Below, one piece after another: positions 1 to 10,111 of a stretch of 64,000 bases of DNA; position 1 is the first letter of the stretch; every line of letters begins with the position of its first letter. The DNA comes from an uncultured Prevotella sp. GTDB taxonomy: Bacteria > Bacteroidota > Bacteroidia > Bacteroidales > Bacteroidaceae. The stretch is taken from positions 11,835-75,834 of the forward strand of contig UQFS01000015.1 in assembly GCA_900540375.1 (NCBI GenBank). Direction: 5' to 3'. Under the pieces are notes generated by a model. That model made no database searches and had not been told where the DNA came from. It saw only the letters and a program-made list of their open reading frames with translations. The translations under genes were made by a program, and so were the position numbers.

Positions 1-1517
1 AGAAGCGTACGCCGTAGTTCAGCGTGTAGAGCGTGCTGGAGTCGTTGCGGTGATAGCGCCAGGTGTCTTGCAGATAAATTTCGGTGCGGTTGGCGTCGAG
101 CTTGTTCTTGGCTCTGAGCGAATAGATCATATACAGATCCTTGCCCGTGTGCGGGATGCTGTATCCTGCCGAGTCGCGCATCTCATACTCGCGCGAGTTC
201 TCCTCGATATGTTCTTTCTTAAAGGTGATGCCTCCCTCGATGTTGTGTGCCGCGGTCTTATGGTTGACCATGAGCTTCACACTGCCCACGCGCGCTTTAA
301 GATAGTTGCGGGCATGCTGGAAGTAGGTACCCACGCCGAGGTCTTCAGAGGTCTCGGTCTGCGTGAGCCAATATTGTCCCTGAATGTCGTACTGCTCACG
401 TTCGCTGGTGGTGAATGCCGAGCCGAGGAGCGACACTGAGGTGGAGTCACCCCAATGGCGTGTGATGCCCACGGTGCCAAAATAAGTTTGGAAGCGGTCT
501 TTCTCCTGCCCGTCGAAATAGACTTTGAACGATTTCACGTCTTCGAGCGTGCCGAAGGTCGTCTCGCGGCTCTCAGGCTGGAAGGTATAATGGTTGTCCG
601 AGATGTTGCCGATGATGTCGAAACTCCACAGCTTGTTGGGACGCCAGTGGAGATAGGTCTGATAGTCGAGGAAGTTCGGTTTGTACTCGCCGTTGGTCTC
701 CATCGAACCGAGGAGATACTTTGTCGTCTTATAGCGCAGTCCGTTGGTCCACGAGAAGTTCTTACCGCCCAGTCCCACATAGGCACTGGCACCGAGCAGC
801 GATGCCGTAGCCGTGGCCTCGGCATGCTTGGGCTGGCGATAGGTGATGTCGAGAGCCGACGACATCTTGTCGCCGTACTTTGCCTCGAAGCCACCTGTGG
901 AGAAGTTGATACGCTCCACCATGTCGGGGTTGATGACCGAGAGTCCTTCCTGCTGTCCGCTGCGTACAAGAAAGGGCCGGAAGACCTCCACATTATTTAT
1001 ATAGACAGAGTTCTCGTCAAAGGCTCCGCCACGAACATTGTATTGCGACGACAGTTCGGAGTGCGTTGACACGCCGGCCTGGCTCTGCACGAGTTCCTCC
1101 ACGGCGTTGCCCGTTGTCGACGGTGAGCCTTTCATGTCTTTTGTGCTGAGTTCCTGTCCTTGCCCCGATTGTATCTTTTGTCCAGTGACATCAACTTGCC
1201 CGAGTGTGTTGGCCATGCCGTAGAGCGTTACTTGCAAAGTCTGTGGTCCTTTTGGTTTTCTTAGCACGCGAGTCTTTGTGCGGTAGCCGAGCATCGAGAA
1301 CTTCACCACCACAGAGTCGGCGGAGTGAAGCGTGAGGCTGTAGTTGCCATGAGCTGAGGTTACTGTAGCCTTGCCCTGTTGCAGGCACGACACGCTTGCG
1401 AACTCCACCGGTTTTCCCTCCTCGTCGACGACGCGTCCGTGCAGCGTGAAGCTCTGTGCCATGCCACTCAGGCCCAGCAAGGCCAGTATCATCATGATGA
1501 AAAGTCTTCGTATCATG
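1..1517 (-). CDS. TonB-dependent receptor, 3' part beyond left edge
   Basis: Outer-membrane receptor that imports a ligand with TonB energy. From the ATG at 1515-1517 the minus strand is open to base 1, about 505 codons; the rest of the barrel lies outside the window. Visible in order: signal peptide ending SGMAQ (residue 21), a carboxypeptidase-regulatory-like domain (about 22-105, with GRVVDEEGKPVEFASV), a plug domain (about 120-228, with YNVRGGAFDENSVYINN), then beta-barrel strands. It is not an obvious SusC, and no SusD partner can be seen because the downstream side is outside the window. Divergent from the glycerate kinase gene. The ligand cannot be told from the sequence. Confidence 0.9.
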
Positions 1518-1609
1518 TTTATGATAACGCAAGTCGAATATAAATATTACAAAGGAAGTTATACAAAATGGCACTCTATAGTCATTTGGTAATTTTTATG
1601 GGGCAATTG

Positions 1610-1640
1610 TTGACAAAATCAGTTTTTATTTGTAACTTTA
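1610..1640 (+). promoter_or_regulatory. Promoter of glycerate kinase gene
   Basis: TTG at 1610-1612, 20-nt spacer, TAACTTTA at 1633-1640, close to the Bacteroidetes TTTG/TAnnTTTG pattern. It lies about 20 nt before the ATG at 1661 and so argues against the in-frame ATG at 1568. Confidence 0.6.
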
Positions 1641-1660
1641 CCATTACAAAAGACAGAAGA

Positions 1661-2734
1661 ATGAAGATCATTAGCGTTTTTGACAGCTTCAAGGGTTGCA
1701 TGAGCAGCCAGGAGGCAAATGAAGCGTGTGCCAAAGGATTGAGAGCACAGCATGATGATATGGTGATAAAGCAGATTGAGGCCAGCGATGGTGGCGAGGG
1801 CCTCCTGCGCGCGATGAACCCCGACAAGGTATTGCACTGCCACGTCCACGACGCGATGATGCGATGGACGGATGCTGACTTTGGTATCAAGGACGGCAAA
1901 GCCATCATCGAGGTGGCGCAGGCCGTGGGACTCGGCAAGATTGAGCCGGAACTGCGCAATCCGCTCGTGGCTACGAGCTACGGCGTCGGCGAGCTGATGG
2001 TGCATGCGTGGGAGCAGGGCTGCCGCGAGTTTATCGTGGGACTGGGTGGTTCGGTGACGAGCGACTGCGGACTGGGCATGCTTCGTTGTCTGCGCCATCA
2101 TGCCCAACAGCAGTTGCATCAGATGTGGTATGACCTCTTCGATACCTCTGTGCTGAAGTCGGTCCGTGTGACGCTTGCTTCCGATGTCAACAATCCGCTC
2201 ACTGGTCCGCATGGTGCGGCCCATGTCTTTGCGCCACAGAAGGGAGCCGATGAACGGCAAGTGGAACTTCTCGAGCGACGTGCGACAACTTTCGCTGCGA
2301 TGTCTGCCAAACATCAGGGCTACGACATGAGCCAAAGACCCGGTGCCGGTGCTGCCGGTGGACTGGGCTATGCGTTCATGCAGTTCATGGATGCTCAGAT
2401 GGAGAGTGGCGCAGAACTGGTATTGCGAAGCAATCGTTTCGACGACTTGCTCCAACATGCAGATCTTGTCATCACGGGCGAGGGTGCGTCTGATGCCCAG
2501 ACACTCATGGGCAAGTTGCCGAGTGTGGTGTTGCGTCATGCGCAGAAGGCAGGAGTACCTGTCGTTCTTGCCAGTGGGCGCATAGAAGACCGAAAAGCAT
2601 TACTCGACGCTGGCTTTTCCCAAGTTGTGTGTATCAACGACGGACAACCTGCTGACGAGAATCCACTCGACAAGGAAGTGGCACAAAGACGGTTGGAAAT
2701 TGCAGCTCAGCGCATACATACCAGCAACCTTTGA
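1661..2734 (+). CDS. Glycerate 2-kinase, GarK/GlxK family
   Basis: Phosphorylates D-glycerate with ATP, feeding glycolysis; cytoplasmic. 357 residues from ATG 1661, near the family length of about 375. Family features: N-terminal DSFKGCMSSQEA, ASDGGEG, VGLGGSVTSDCGLGML, PGAGAAGGLGYAF and TGEGASDAQTLMGK. The usual TGEGR motif reads TGEGA here, a change worth noting. An upstream ATG at 1568 would add 31 residues but lies before the promoter-like boxes at 1610-1640. It stands alone between a divergent TonB receptor and a long intergenic stretch. Family assignment is firm; the in vivo substrate is inferred. Confidence 0.9.
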   Translation: MKIISVFDSFKGCMSSQEANEACAKGLRAQHDDMVIKQIEASDGGEGLLRAMNPDKVLHCHVHDAMMRWTDADFGIKDGKAIIEVAQAVGLGKIEPELRNPLVATSYGVGELMVHAWEQGCREFIVGLGGSVTSDCGLGMLRCLRHHAQQQLHQMWYDLFDTSVLKSVRVTLASDVNNPLTGPHGAAHVFAPQKGADERQVELLERRATTFAAMSAKHQGYDMSQRPGAGAAGGLGYAFMQFMDAQMESGAELVLRSNRFDDLLQHADLVITGEGASDAQTLMGKLPSVVLRHAQKAGVPVVLASGRIEDRKALLDAGFSQVVCINDGQPADENPLDKEVAQRRLEIAAQRIHTSNL

Positions 2735-2839
2735 TTTCTCTTGACAAAAGTAGGTTCGTCACAACTTTCATTCTAGGGAAAGGAGCAGAGGAGTTGGTGG
2801 TTTCTCAGTGCCATTTTTGCCCCGCCTGAAGCACAAAAA

Positions 2840-3127
2840 GGCAGTTTGATGTTGTCATCACGCTGATTTGACTTGGTCATCACGCTGATTTGACTTGGTC
2901 ATCACGTCCATTTCATTGTTAGAAATAAGCGTGATGACAACAAATTCTCTAGAAAATTTAGCCAAAGAAAGGCGTTCTCATAACATTGCAAAAGCAATCA
3001 GTTTGTAACACCTTGATTTCCTTGTACTTATAAAAATACTCGTATTTTTGCAAAAAACGGAGCAAGATAGGTCTTCGTCAAAAAGAATCGATTCTCAGAG
3101 CCGGAATTTTGTCACTTTATACAACAA
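2840..3127 (+). repeat. Dispersed intergenic element, copy A (22-nt array plus box)
   Basis: Fills most of the gene-free stretch 2735-3294. Six in-phase 22-nt units run from 2840 to 2971. Units 2 and 3 (2862-2883, 2884-2905) are identical and begin GCTGATTTGAC; unit 1 begins GGCAGTTTGAT; units 5-6 contain AAATTCTCTAGAAAATTT. GTTGTCATCACGCT (2851-2864) is repeated exactly inverted at 2928-2941. The conserved box is 3088-3127: TCGATTCTCAGAG, then TTTTGTCACTTTATAC. A promoter-like pair (TTG 3022-3024, TATTTTTG 3043-3050, 18-nt spacer) sits between array and box. No coding sequence is evident. Confidence 0.7.
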
Positions 3128-3238
3128 AAAATAACATAAGTCAAAGGACATCGACACTGATGATCAATCAGCCACAGATATAGTTCGAAAAAGTGACGAA
3201 AACAGGAAATAGATCATTTGCTAGGCAGGGTGGGAACA

Positions 3239-3276
3239 TTTTCAGCGTAGCAAAGGGTTCTTTGCTACGTTGAAAA
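3239..3276 (-). terminator. Terminator of the GH32/SusCD unit
   Basis: 17-bp stem (TTTTCAGCGTAGCAAAG with its inverted copy, one G-T pair) and 4-nt loop, 19 bp past the GH32 stop. A and T runs on both sides make it usable in both directions. Confidence 0.75.
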
Positions 3277-3294
3277 TCAAATGGCTTAAAATCT

Positions 3295-5004
3295 TTATTT
3301 CATCTTCCAGATCTTCGCCTTACCGCCTTTCACGCTCAATTTGTCGTAGGGCTTGGTGGGGAAGACAAGGTTGGTGATAGCGAACTTGCCGTCGCCGTCA
3401 AAGACTTCCACGCTGCTCTTGTCGACGAAGATCAGGACGCGGCTGACTTTGCCGTGGGTGGGGGCTGTCGTCGTGCAGGCAAAGGCCTCACTGAAATCGG
3501 TCTTGCCACTCTTTGTGCGGTCAACAGAGAACGTGTGGTTCTGTGCGTTGTAGCGCATGACCACTTGCTCTCCTTTGTCATTGGACAGCGTGATGACGGC
3601 ACCGGAACGCAGACGGTTCACCTCCACCATGCAGGCCTCGCACAGTCCTGCTGCCGGTTTGTTAAAGGCTTTGACTACCTCGGGCGACGGCTTCACGCTG
3701 ACGTAGTCCTCGTCACCGTCGGTGAACAGGTTGAGGTCGCGCGGAACGGAATTGCCCGAGCGGTACTGATGGGTGGGAACCACGGCGGCATACTGCCAGT
3801 TGCTCATCCAAGCCAGGGCGACGTGACGGCCGTTGAGCGCACCACTGAACGTGACCGTGGCATAGTGGTCCTTGCCATAGTCCATCCACTTGGTCACTTC
3901 GGACTTGCTCTCGCAAGTGAACTTATGACCGTCCCACTGGCCGACAAAGTATTGTGTAGCCGAACCACCGTAGGGGCCTCCGGGGTTGATGTTGCATACG
4001 AGCACCCACTTGCCATTGTCCATCTTCAGCAAGTCGGGACACTCCCATACGCCTTTGTGACAGCCGTAACCTTCACCGAAACTGCTCTCGAACTTCCAGT
4101 TCTTCAAGTCTTTCGAGGAGTAGAAGTCCATCTGTTGTCCTGCGGCTAACACGAGGTTCCACTCCTTGGTGTCGTCGTTCCAGAGCATGCGTGGGTCGCG
4201 GAAGTCGGGCACATTGCTTGTCACGGCGGGGTTGCCCTCATATCTCTTGAAGGTAGTACCACCATCGTTGCTATAAGCAAGGCTTTGTGTCTGGTTGGCG
4301 TCGGCCGAGGTGAACATCGCTACTACGGAGTTTTTGCCGAAGCCTGCGGTGTTGGCTGTGTCGACGACAGCCGAGCCACTGAACACCATACCAAGGGCAT
4401 CGGGCCAGATGGCCTCCGGCTGGCTCTTCCAATGAATCAGGTCAGTGCTGGTGGAATGCCCCCAAGAGATATTGCCCCAGATAGAGCCATAGGCGTTGTG
4501 CTGGTAGTACAGGTGCCACACACCGTCTTTGTAGAACATGCCGTTGGGGTCGTTCATCCATCCCCATGTGGGAGTGTGGTGGTAGACAGGGCGCCACTGC
4601 TCGCGGTTGGTGGTGTCGAAGGTGTCGCTCGGCTTCATCAACTGCCAGCAGCTGTAGTCTTCGATGTTGCCCACGTTGCGGTAGTTGCCGTTGAAGCTCA
4701 GGTCGAGGAGCACACTGCCGTCCTTGCCAAACCGGCTGATGTCCAAGGGCACATAGTAGTCGGGCTTACCTGTGGCGAGCCGCACGTTGATGGCTTGCAT
4801 GGAGTGTCCGTCCTTGATGATCTTGATCTCTGTTTCGCTCTCCTTCTCCTCCACGGGCAGGAGGATATAGCGCTTCTGTGTGTCCACGCTCATCATGGCG
4901 TGCTTGTCGGAGAGAATATGGCGTGTGAACCACTGATGGCCCTGAGCCAGAAGGCTGCCCGTGCCCATGAGCAGGGCAGCCAAGAGGATTGAGAATCTTT
5001 TCAT
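3295..5004 (-). CDS. Glycoside hydrolase family 32 (fructan hydrolase)
   Basis: Hydrolyses beta-fructosyl linkages (inulin, levan, fructo-oligosaccharides or sucrose) by the retaining GH32 mechanism. 569 residues: signal peptide ending SLLAQ with no lipobox cysteine, so probably periplasmic; an N-terminal extra domain (about 22-135) of the DUF4980 type often found before Bacteroidetes GH32; then the five-blade propeller. Catalytic motifs: WMNDPNG at 149-155 (nucleophile Asp152), FRDP with Asp270, and WECPD with acid/base Glu321. A beta-sandwich closes the protein. Last gene of the susC-susD-GH32 unit, 27 bp after susD. Linkage preference (inulin versus levan, exo versus endo) cannot be read from the sequence. 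Confidence 0.93.
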   Translation of the reverse strand: MKRFSILLAALLMGTGSLLAQGHQWFTRHILSDKHAMMSVDTQKRYILLPVEEKESETEIKIIKDGHSMQAINVRLATGKPDYYVPLDISRFGKDGSVLLDLSFNGNYRNVGNIEDYSCWQLMKPSDTFDTTNREQWRPVYHHTPTWGWMNDPNGMFYKDGVWHLYYQHNAYGSIWGNISWGHSTSTDLIHWKSQPEAIWPDALGMVFSGSAVVDTANTAGFGKNSVVAMFTSADANQTQSLAYSNDGGTTFKRYEGNPAVTSNVPDFRDPRMLWNDDTKEWNLVLAAGQQMDFYSSKDLKNWKFESSFGEGYGCHKGVWECPDLLKMDNGKWVLVCNINPGGPYGGSATQYFVGQWDGHKFTCESKSEVTKWMDYGKDHYATVTFSGALNGRHVALAWMSNWQYAAVVPTHQYRSGNSVPRDLNLFTDGDEDYVSVKPSPEVVKAFNKPAAGLCEACMVEVNRLRSGAVITLSNDKGEQVVMRYNAQNHTFSVDRTKSGKTDFSEAFACTTTAPTHGKVSRVLIFVDKSSVEVFDGDGKFAITNLVFPTKPYDKLSVKGGKAKIWKMK

Positions 5005-5031
5005 GTTAGAAATAGATGTGTGGTGAATAGT

Positions 5032-6771
5032 TTACTTGTCGTAGCCTTTGTTCTGCGTGTACAGTCCGGGGATGTAGTAGAGCTGGTTGTAAGGAACCGG
5101 CCAGAACTCATTCTTACCCGGTGTGAAGTGCGCGTCCTTGTAGTACTCGGCATAGTTCTGTCCATCGTAGACATCCTTGGCCTCGCTCTTGAAATAGTTG
5201 TTCAGCGTTTCTGAGGCAATGCCCCAGCGGCGCAGGTCGAAGAAGCGGCTGCCCTCCATACCCATCTCCAGTCGGCGCTCCCAGCGCAGGCACTTGCGGG
5301 CTGTCTCCTTGTCCTGGAAGTAAGACTCAGGATAGAGAGCGATGTCGCACTGGTCAGCAGCGTATTCGATGTGCTTCTTGATGGAGTTCTTGGCACGCTG
5401 ACGGATGTCGTTGATGATCGTACGGGCTTCTTGCAGACGGCCCAACTCGATGAGAGCCTCGGCGCGCATGAGCATCACGTCGGTGTAGCGCAGCACATAG
5501 TCGTTCATGTCGAAGGCCTGCCAAGGACGGTTGTAGGACTCACCCTTGGAGCGCTGCGGCACTTCCTTCATCGAAGTATAGTAGCCGTAGGTGTTCGGCG
5601 TACGGGAGTTGGCTTTGGTGAGCGTGTATTCCGACTCATACTTGTAGGGGAAGGTCGGCATGCCTACCGTGTGGAAGAGCCGCGGATCCCACTTCTGTGT
5701 TGTCGGCTTGCCATTGACAGGATATTCGTCGCTGTCGTTGTAGTCGGTGAACTCAGGCAGACCGTTGCGGGTCTTGTAGGCGTTGACGAGGTTCTGAGAA
5801 GGCTTGTGGAAATCCCAGCCGCACGACCAGATGCCCCAGCAGCCGTTGAGCGTGTTGGACCAGTTGGCGCGACCGTAGCGGGTGTGGTCAGCGGAGTAGT
5901 CACTGGCCTGCATGGCGAAGATGCTCTCCTTGCTGTTCTTGTAGTCGGGCAGGAAGATGTCGCCATAGTCCTCGAGATAACCATATCGTGAAGCCTTGAC
6001 CACGTCGGTGTAGTCCACAACCTTCTGCATATAGTCCTTGTTGATATGGCTTACGCCGTCGGTAGCCTCGTAGCCGTCGCCCCAGGCCAGGGTGAGAAAG
6101 CACTTGGCAAGGTAAGCGGCAGCAGCAATCTTGTTGGCACGTCCGCCTTCGCTCTGCTTCTCGGGCAGATTGTCGTAGGCGAACTTAAAGTCGACGATGA
6201 CCTTGCCGAAGAGCTGCTCGTAGGTGTATTGTGTGTTGGAGGTCTTTTCTGTTGCCTTGTCCTTGTAGACCTGTTCGTCAATCCAAGGCACTTGGCGGAA
6301 CACAGAGATAAGTTTGAAGTAGAAGTGGGCGCGCAGGAAGCGAACCTCTGCCTCGCGCTCTGTCGTTGTCTGCTCCCCGAGTACGTTGTTGCCGTTCTCT
6401 TCGAGGGAAACCAAGGCGCGGTTGCAACGTGACACGGCACTGAACAGACGGTACCAGAGTTCGTCGAGCTCACCACGAGTGGAGGTCAGCGAAGACCACA
6501 CTTCGATGTCGTGATAGCCAGTGTCGCCTGTGCCGCCACCGCCTTTGAGACAGTCGTCGGAGGCCAGGTCGCCGTAGGGCCAGAGGTTGAAGGGATAGGA
6601 ATACCAGCAGTCGCCGAGCATGGCATAAGCACTGTTGACCATCTTCTCCGGATTGGAGAAAGCCTTATCCTCATCCACCACAGCGGTAGGCGTGTAGTCG
6701 AGGAAATCGTCGCAGCCAGTCAGGCTCATGGTCAATGCGGCTGCCAATGCAAATATATATATCTTTTTCAT
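5032..6771 (-). CDS. SusD/RagB-type glycan-binding lipoprotein
   Basis: Surface lipoprotein forming the lid of the SusC transporter and binding oligosaccharide, here presumably fructan given the GH32 and fructokinase next to it. 579 residues; lipobox LTGC with Cys20, followed by DDFLDYTPT, a typical SusD N-terminus; helical TPR-like region; the conserved C-terminal part contains LRWERRLEMGMEGSRFFDLRRW and ends near FWPVPYNQLYYIPGL. It lies 39 bp after susC, so transcribed with it. Sugar specificity is inferred from the neighbourhood only. Confidence 0.95.
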   Translation of the reverse strand: MKKIYIFALAAALTMSLTGCDDFLDYTPTAVVDEDKAFSNPEKMVNSAYAMLGDCWYSYPFNLWPYGDLASDDCLKGGGGTGDTGYHDIEVWSSLTSTRGELDELWYRLFSAVSRCNRALVSLEENGNNVLGEQTTTEREAEVRFLRAHFYFKLISVFRQVPWIDEQVYKDKATEKTSNTQYTYEQLFGKVIVDFKFAYDNLPEKQSEGGRANKIAAAAYLAKCFLTLAWGDGYEATDGVSHINKDYMQKVVDYTDVVKASRYGYLEDYGDIFLPDYKNSKESIFAMQASDYSADHTRYGRANWSNTLNGCWGIWSCGWDFHKPSQNLVNAYKTRNGLPEFTDYNDSDEYPVNGKPTTQKWDPRLFHTVGMPTFPYKYESEYTLTKANSRTPNTYGYYTSMKEVPQRSKGESYNRPWQAFDMNDYVLRYTDVMLMRAEALIELGRLQEARTIINDIRQRAKNSIKKHIEYAADQCDIALYPESYFQDKETARKCLRWERRLEMGMEGSRFFDLRRWGIASETLNNYFKSEAKDVYDGQNYAEYYKDAHFTPGKNEFWPVPYNQLYYIPGLYTQNKGYDK

Positions 6772-6810
6772 GACTCGATTCTTTGTAATATGTTATATGT
6801 ACATGATGAT

Positions 6811-9800
6811 TTAAAATCCCACTTGCAGGCCGAAGGAGATGGAAGACGAGAGAGGATAGTTCCAGTTGGGGTTCTCCGGGTCGGAGCAAGTGAGCGAGCT
6901 GCTCTTGACGGTCAGCAGGTTTTGTCCAGAGACGTAGACGCGGGCGCTGGTCATGTGGAGCTTGCTGAGCAAGGATGCCGGCACGCGATAGCCCATCTGC
7001 AGGGTGCGGAGCTTGAGATAAGAGCCATTCTCCACGAAGTAGGAAGAGGCACGGCCTTCGTCTGCGCGGTTCATCGTGCTCAGACGTGGTATCGACGAGC
7101 CGGTGTTGTTGGTGTTCCATGCGTCGAGCAGTCGGCTACCCTTGTTCGATCCCGGGTCGGTGATGGCCCAGAAGTCGGTCTGGAACTTTTGGTTGTTGTA
7201 CACATCCTGATCGGCAACGCCCTGCCAGAACATGGTCATGTCGAAGTCTTTGTAAGTTAGTCCGATGTTCAGACCGTAGGAGAAGGCGGGAACTGGATTG
7301 TAGATCCACGTCTGGTCGTCGCTGGTGATCTTACCGTCGTGAGTCAGGTCTTTATATTCCAGACCGCCGAGACGGGCGTTGGGTTGACCGGAGGCGTCGA
7401 CTTCTTCCTGGGTCTGGAAGAGTCCGTCGGCGACATATCCTACGATAGAACCGTAAGCCTTGTGGCTCTGAACGAGGTCTTGTGTTGTCGTGTGGGCATA
7501 AGCGCCTGTCGTTGAGGAGGGCAGATAGGTGACGCGGTTGCGGAAGAAGCTCAGGTTGCCGTTGAGGTCGAGTCCGAGGCCGCAAGCCAAAGTCTTTCTG
7601 TAGCCCAAGGCGAACTCCATACCCCAGTTGCGCAGTGATGGACCGTTCTGCCACTGGTTGCCGCCCTCACCTGTGGCTCCAAGGTATGCAGGATTGATGA
7701 GCATGTCCTTCACATTCTTGATATAGGCATCAACAGAACCGTAGAGTGCGTTGCCGAGCGTGGTGAAGTCTAAACCTACGTTGTACTGTGTAGCAGATTC
7801 CCATTTGAGGTTTGGGTTGGCCAACTGTGTGGCACGATAGCCGGAGGGGAACGTACCCGAGCCTTGCAGAGCGAGGTCATAGGCTGTGGAAGTGACGCGG
7901 TCGAGGCCGTAGTCTACGACATAGAGGCCGAACTGCGCGTTGTTGTCGATGGCCTGGTTACCGGTCTCACCCCAAGAGAGACGCAACTTGGCATCGTTGA
8001 GCCAGTTGTAGTGGAGTAACTGAGAGAAGCGGAAGCCGAGAGAGGCGGCAGGGAAGGTACCCCAGCGGTTGTTCTTACCGAAGCGTGAGGAGCCGTCCTC
8101 GCGGATGGTGAACGACGCCAGCAGCAGGTCTTGCCAATTGTAGTCGATCTTGCCAAAGAAAGAAGCCAGGCGATAACCTACCTTGGCACCGCTGTTGTTC
8201 ATTGTGCCGGTGGCTGCATTGGGCCACATATAGTCTACATCTTCCAAGGCATAACCCTCAGAGTAAGCTGAGAAGTCGATGACACTCTGCTTTGAGAGCT
8301 CACTACCCAACAGCATGTTGAAACGATGATCGCCAGAAAGCGTGAAGAGATAGTTGGCTGTGTTGGACCATACCCAGTTGGTCTCGTTGTTGTTGGAGAG
8401 CGTCGTCTTGGCGATGTTGTTGCGGACCACGTCAGACTGGTAGGTGTGTGTCAGAGCATTGATAAACGATGTCTTGTAGTCGATACCGAAGTTTGACTTC
8501 AGTGTGAGGCCTTTGATGGGCTTCAACTCCACGTAGGCGTTACCGAAGATTCTCCAGTAGTCGAGATGGTTGTCGCGGTTGTCATACTGTTCGCGGGCCG
8601 GGTTCTCACGGTCAGACATGGAACCTACAGGACCGGCGAAAGTCTTTCCGTCTTTCTCATATACCGGTACGATAGGCGGCATCTTCAGTGCGTTCTCCAT
8701 CGGAGCGCAGTCTACCTGAGTAGAGTAGGTGACGGTGAGGTTCTCTCCCACAGTGACCATCTTGTTGAGATTCCATGAGGTGTTCAATCGTGCGGCGATG
8801 TTCTGGAAGCTGGTGTACTTCAGGATACCGTCTACATCTTTGTAGCCCAAAGAGAACATGGCGCTGTGCTTGTCGTTGGCGTGTGAGAGCGAGAGGTCAT
8901 AGTTCTGTGAGAAGCCGGTGTGAGAGATGGCGTCCACCCAGTCAGTATCGGAGAAGGGCATGGTCTGCCGCTCGTTGATATATCCGTTGTAGCGTCCGCC
9001 AGCCGTATAAGAAACAGTCTTGCCGGTTGCAGGGTCGTAAGCGGTGATAGGGATACCGGCAGCAGCCTTGAGATCAATACCATAGTTGCTGGCATAGGCT
9101 ACTGGGTCAAGTCCGTCGTTGAGAGCGGCCTGTGTCATGGCTGTGAGGTAGCCATTGGTGTTCAGTAGCTTCATCTTCGACTGGTTGGTATAGAACTGAG
9201 CGGTGAGGTTGGTCGAGAAGTCGATGGCCACCTTGTCGCCTTTCTTACCCTTCTTCGTCGTGATGATGATCACACCATTGGAAGCACGTGAACCGTAGAT
9301 GCTGGCTGAGGCTGCGTCTTTGAGCACCTGCATGCTCTCGATGTCGTTCATGTTGAGTGAGTTCAATGCCATGTTGGTCGGCACACCGTCAACAATGAAC
9401 AGAGGGTCTTGCGAAGAGTTGAACGAACCAATACCACGGATGCGCACCGTACCCGTACCGATAGGAGAGCCGTTTGTGGTGACGGTCATGCCCGGCACCT
9501 TACCTTGCAGAGCACGCATGGGGTCGGGATCAGGAGATGTCTGCAAGTCCTTTGTGCTCACCACAGCCACAGAACCGGTCAGGTCGGCCTTGCGCTGAAC
9601 CGTGTAACCCGTGACGACGACCTCATTGAGCTCTTTGGCATTTTCCTTGAGCTCAATGACCAGGTTGCTGCCGGCCTTTACCTCCTGTGTTGCAAAGCCT
9701 ATATAGGAGACGACCAGTGGGGAGCCCTGTGGCGCCTTGAACGAGAAGTGGCCGTCGAGGTCGGTGACGGCACCATTGGATGTACCTTTCTGGATAACGG

Positions 9801-9927
9801 ACACACCGATGATAGGCTCACCAGTAGCATCCTTGACTGTACCGCTGACGATGATGTCTTGTGCCCAAGCCGACACACTGACAGTTGCCAACGTCATGCT
9901 GAGCAACGCTCTTCTGAAGTGTTTCAT
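6811..9927 (-). CDS. SusC/RagA-type TonB-dependent transporter
   Basis: Outer-membrane transporter importing oligosaccharide with its SusD partner. 1038 residues: signal peptide ending SAWAQ; carboxypeptidase-regulatory-like domain (about 24-105, SGTVKDATGEPIIGVSV); TonB-box-like region ELNEVVVTGYTVQRKADLTG; plug (about 115-225) with the SusC signature motifs RIRGIGSFNSSQDPLFIVDG and IYGSRASNGVIIITTKKG; 22-strand barrel to the C-terminus (SISFGLQVGF). First gene of the unit; the only strong promoter boxes in the locus are just upstream at 9978-10007. The substrate is inferred to be fructan from the GH32, fructokinase and sensor context. Confidence 0.96.
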   Translation of the reverse strand: MKHFRRALLSMTLATVSVSAWAQDIIVSGTVKDATGEPIIGVSVIQKGTSNGAVTDLDGHFSFKAPQGSPLVVSYIGFATQEVKAGSNLVIELKENAKELNEVVVTGYTVQRKADLTGSVAVVSTKDLQTSPDPDPMRALQGKVPGMTVTTNGSPIGTGTVRIRGIGSFNSSQDPLFIVDGVPTNMALNSLNMNDIESMQVLKDAASASIYGSRASNGVIIITTKKGKKGDKVAIDFSTNLTAQFYTNQSKMKLLNTNGYLTAMTQAALNDGLDPVAYASNYGIDLKAAAGIPITAYDPATGKTVSYTAGGRYNGYINERQTMPFSDTDWVDAISHTGFSQNYDLSLSHANDKHSAMFSLGYKDVDGILKYTSFQNIAARLNTSWNLNKMVTVGENLTVTYSTQVDCAPMENALKMPPIVPVYEKDGKTFAGPVGSMSDRENPAREQYDNRDNHLDYWRIFGNAYVELKPIKGLTLKSNFGIDYKTSFINALTHTYQSDVVRNNIAKTTLSNNNETNWVWSNTANYLFTLSGDHRFNMLLGSELSKQSVIDFSAYSEGYALEDVDYMWPNAATGTMNNSGAKVGYRLASFFGKIDYNWQDLLLASFTIREDGSSRFGKNNRWGTFPAASLGFRFSQLLHYNWLNDAKLRLSWGETGNQAIDNNAQFGLYVVDYGLDRVTSTAYDLALQGSGTFPSGYRATQLANPNLKWESATQYNVGLDFTTLGNALYGSVDAYIKNVKDMLINPAYLGATGEGGNQWQNGPSLRNWGMEFALGYRKTLACGLGLDLNGNLSFFRNRVTYLPSSTTGAYAHTTTQDLVQSHKAYGSIVGYVADGLFQTQEEVDASGQPNARLGGLEYKDLTHDGKITSDDQTWIYNPVPAFSYGLNIGLTYKDFDMTMFWQGVADQDVYNNQKFQTDFWAITDPGSNKGSRLLDAWNTNNTGSSIPRLSTMNRADEGRASSYFVENGSYLKLRTLQMGYRVPASLLSKLHMTSARVYVSGQNLLTVKSSSLTCSDPENPNWNYPLSSSISFGLQVGF

Positions 9928-9977
9928 GTGATTGAATTTTAGTTATTAATCCGTAGAGGATGATTTGATTTCGGTTG

Positions 9978-10007
9978 CAAAGTTAGGGAAATGTTGACAT
10001 AAGTCAA
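9978..10007 (-). promoter_or_regulatory. Promoter of susC-susD-GH32
   Basis: Read on the minus strand: TTG (10005-10007), 19-nt spacer, TAACTTTG (9978-9985). This leaves a leader of about 45 nt before the susC ATG. TTGAC/GTCAA half-sites (9994-10007) overlap the -33 box and could be part of a regulator site. Confidence 0.7.
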
Positions 10008-10111
10008 TTCAACGATCTGCTCAGAGGATGTAACATTTGATACATGTAACAATATTCAACGCATTGGTCAAAAATGTAAGATTACGGATTAGCAATGTAA
10101 TAAACGCAAGA

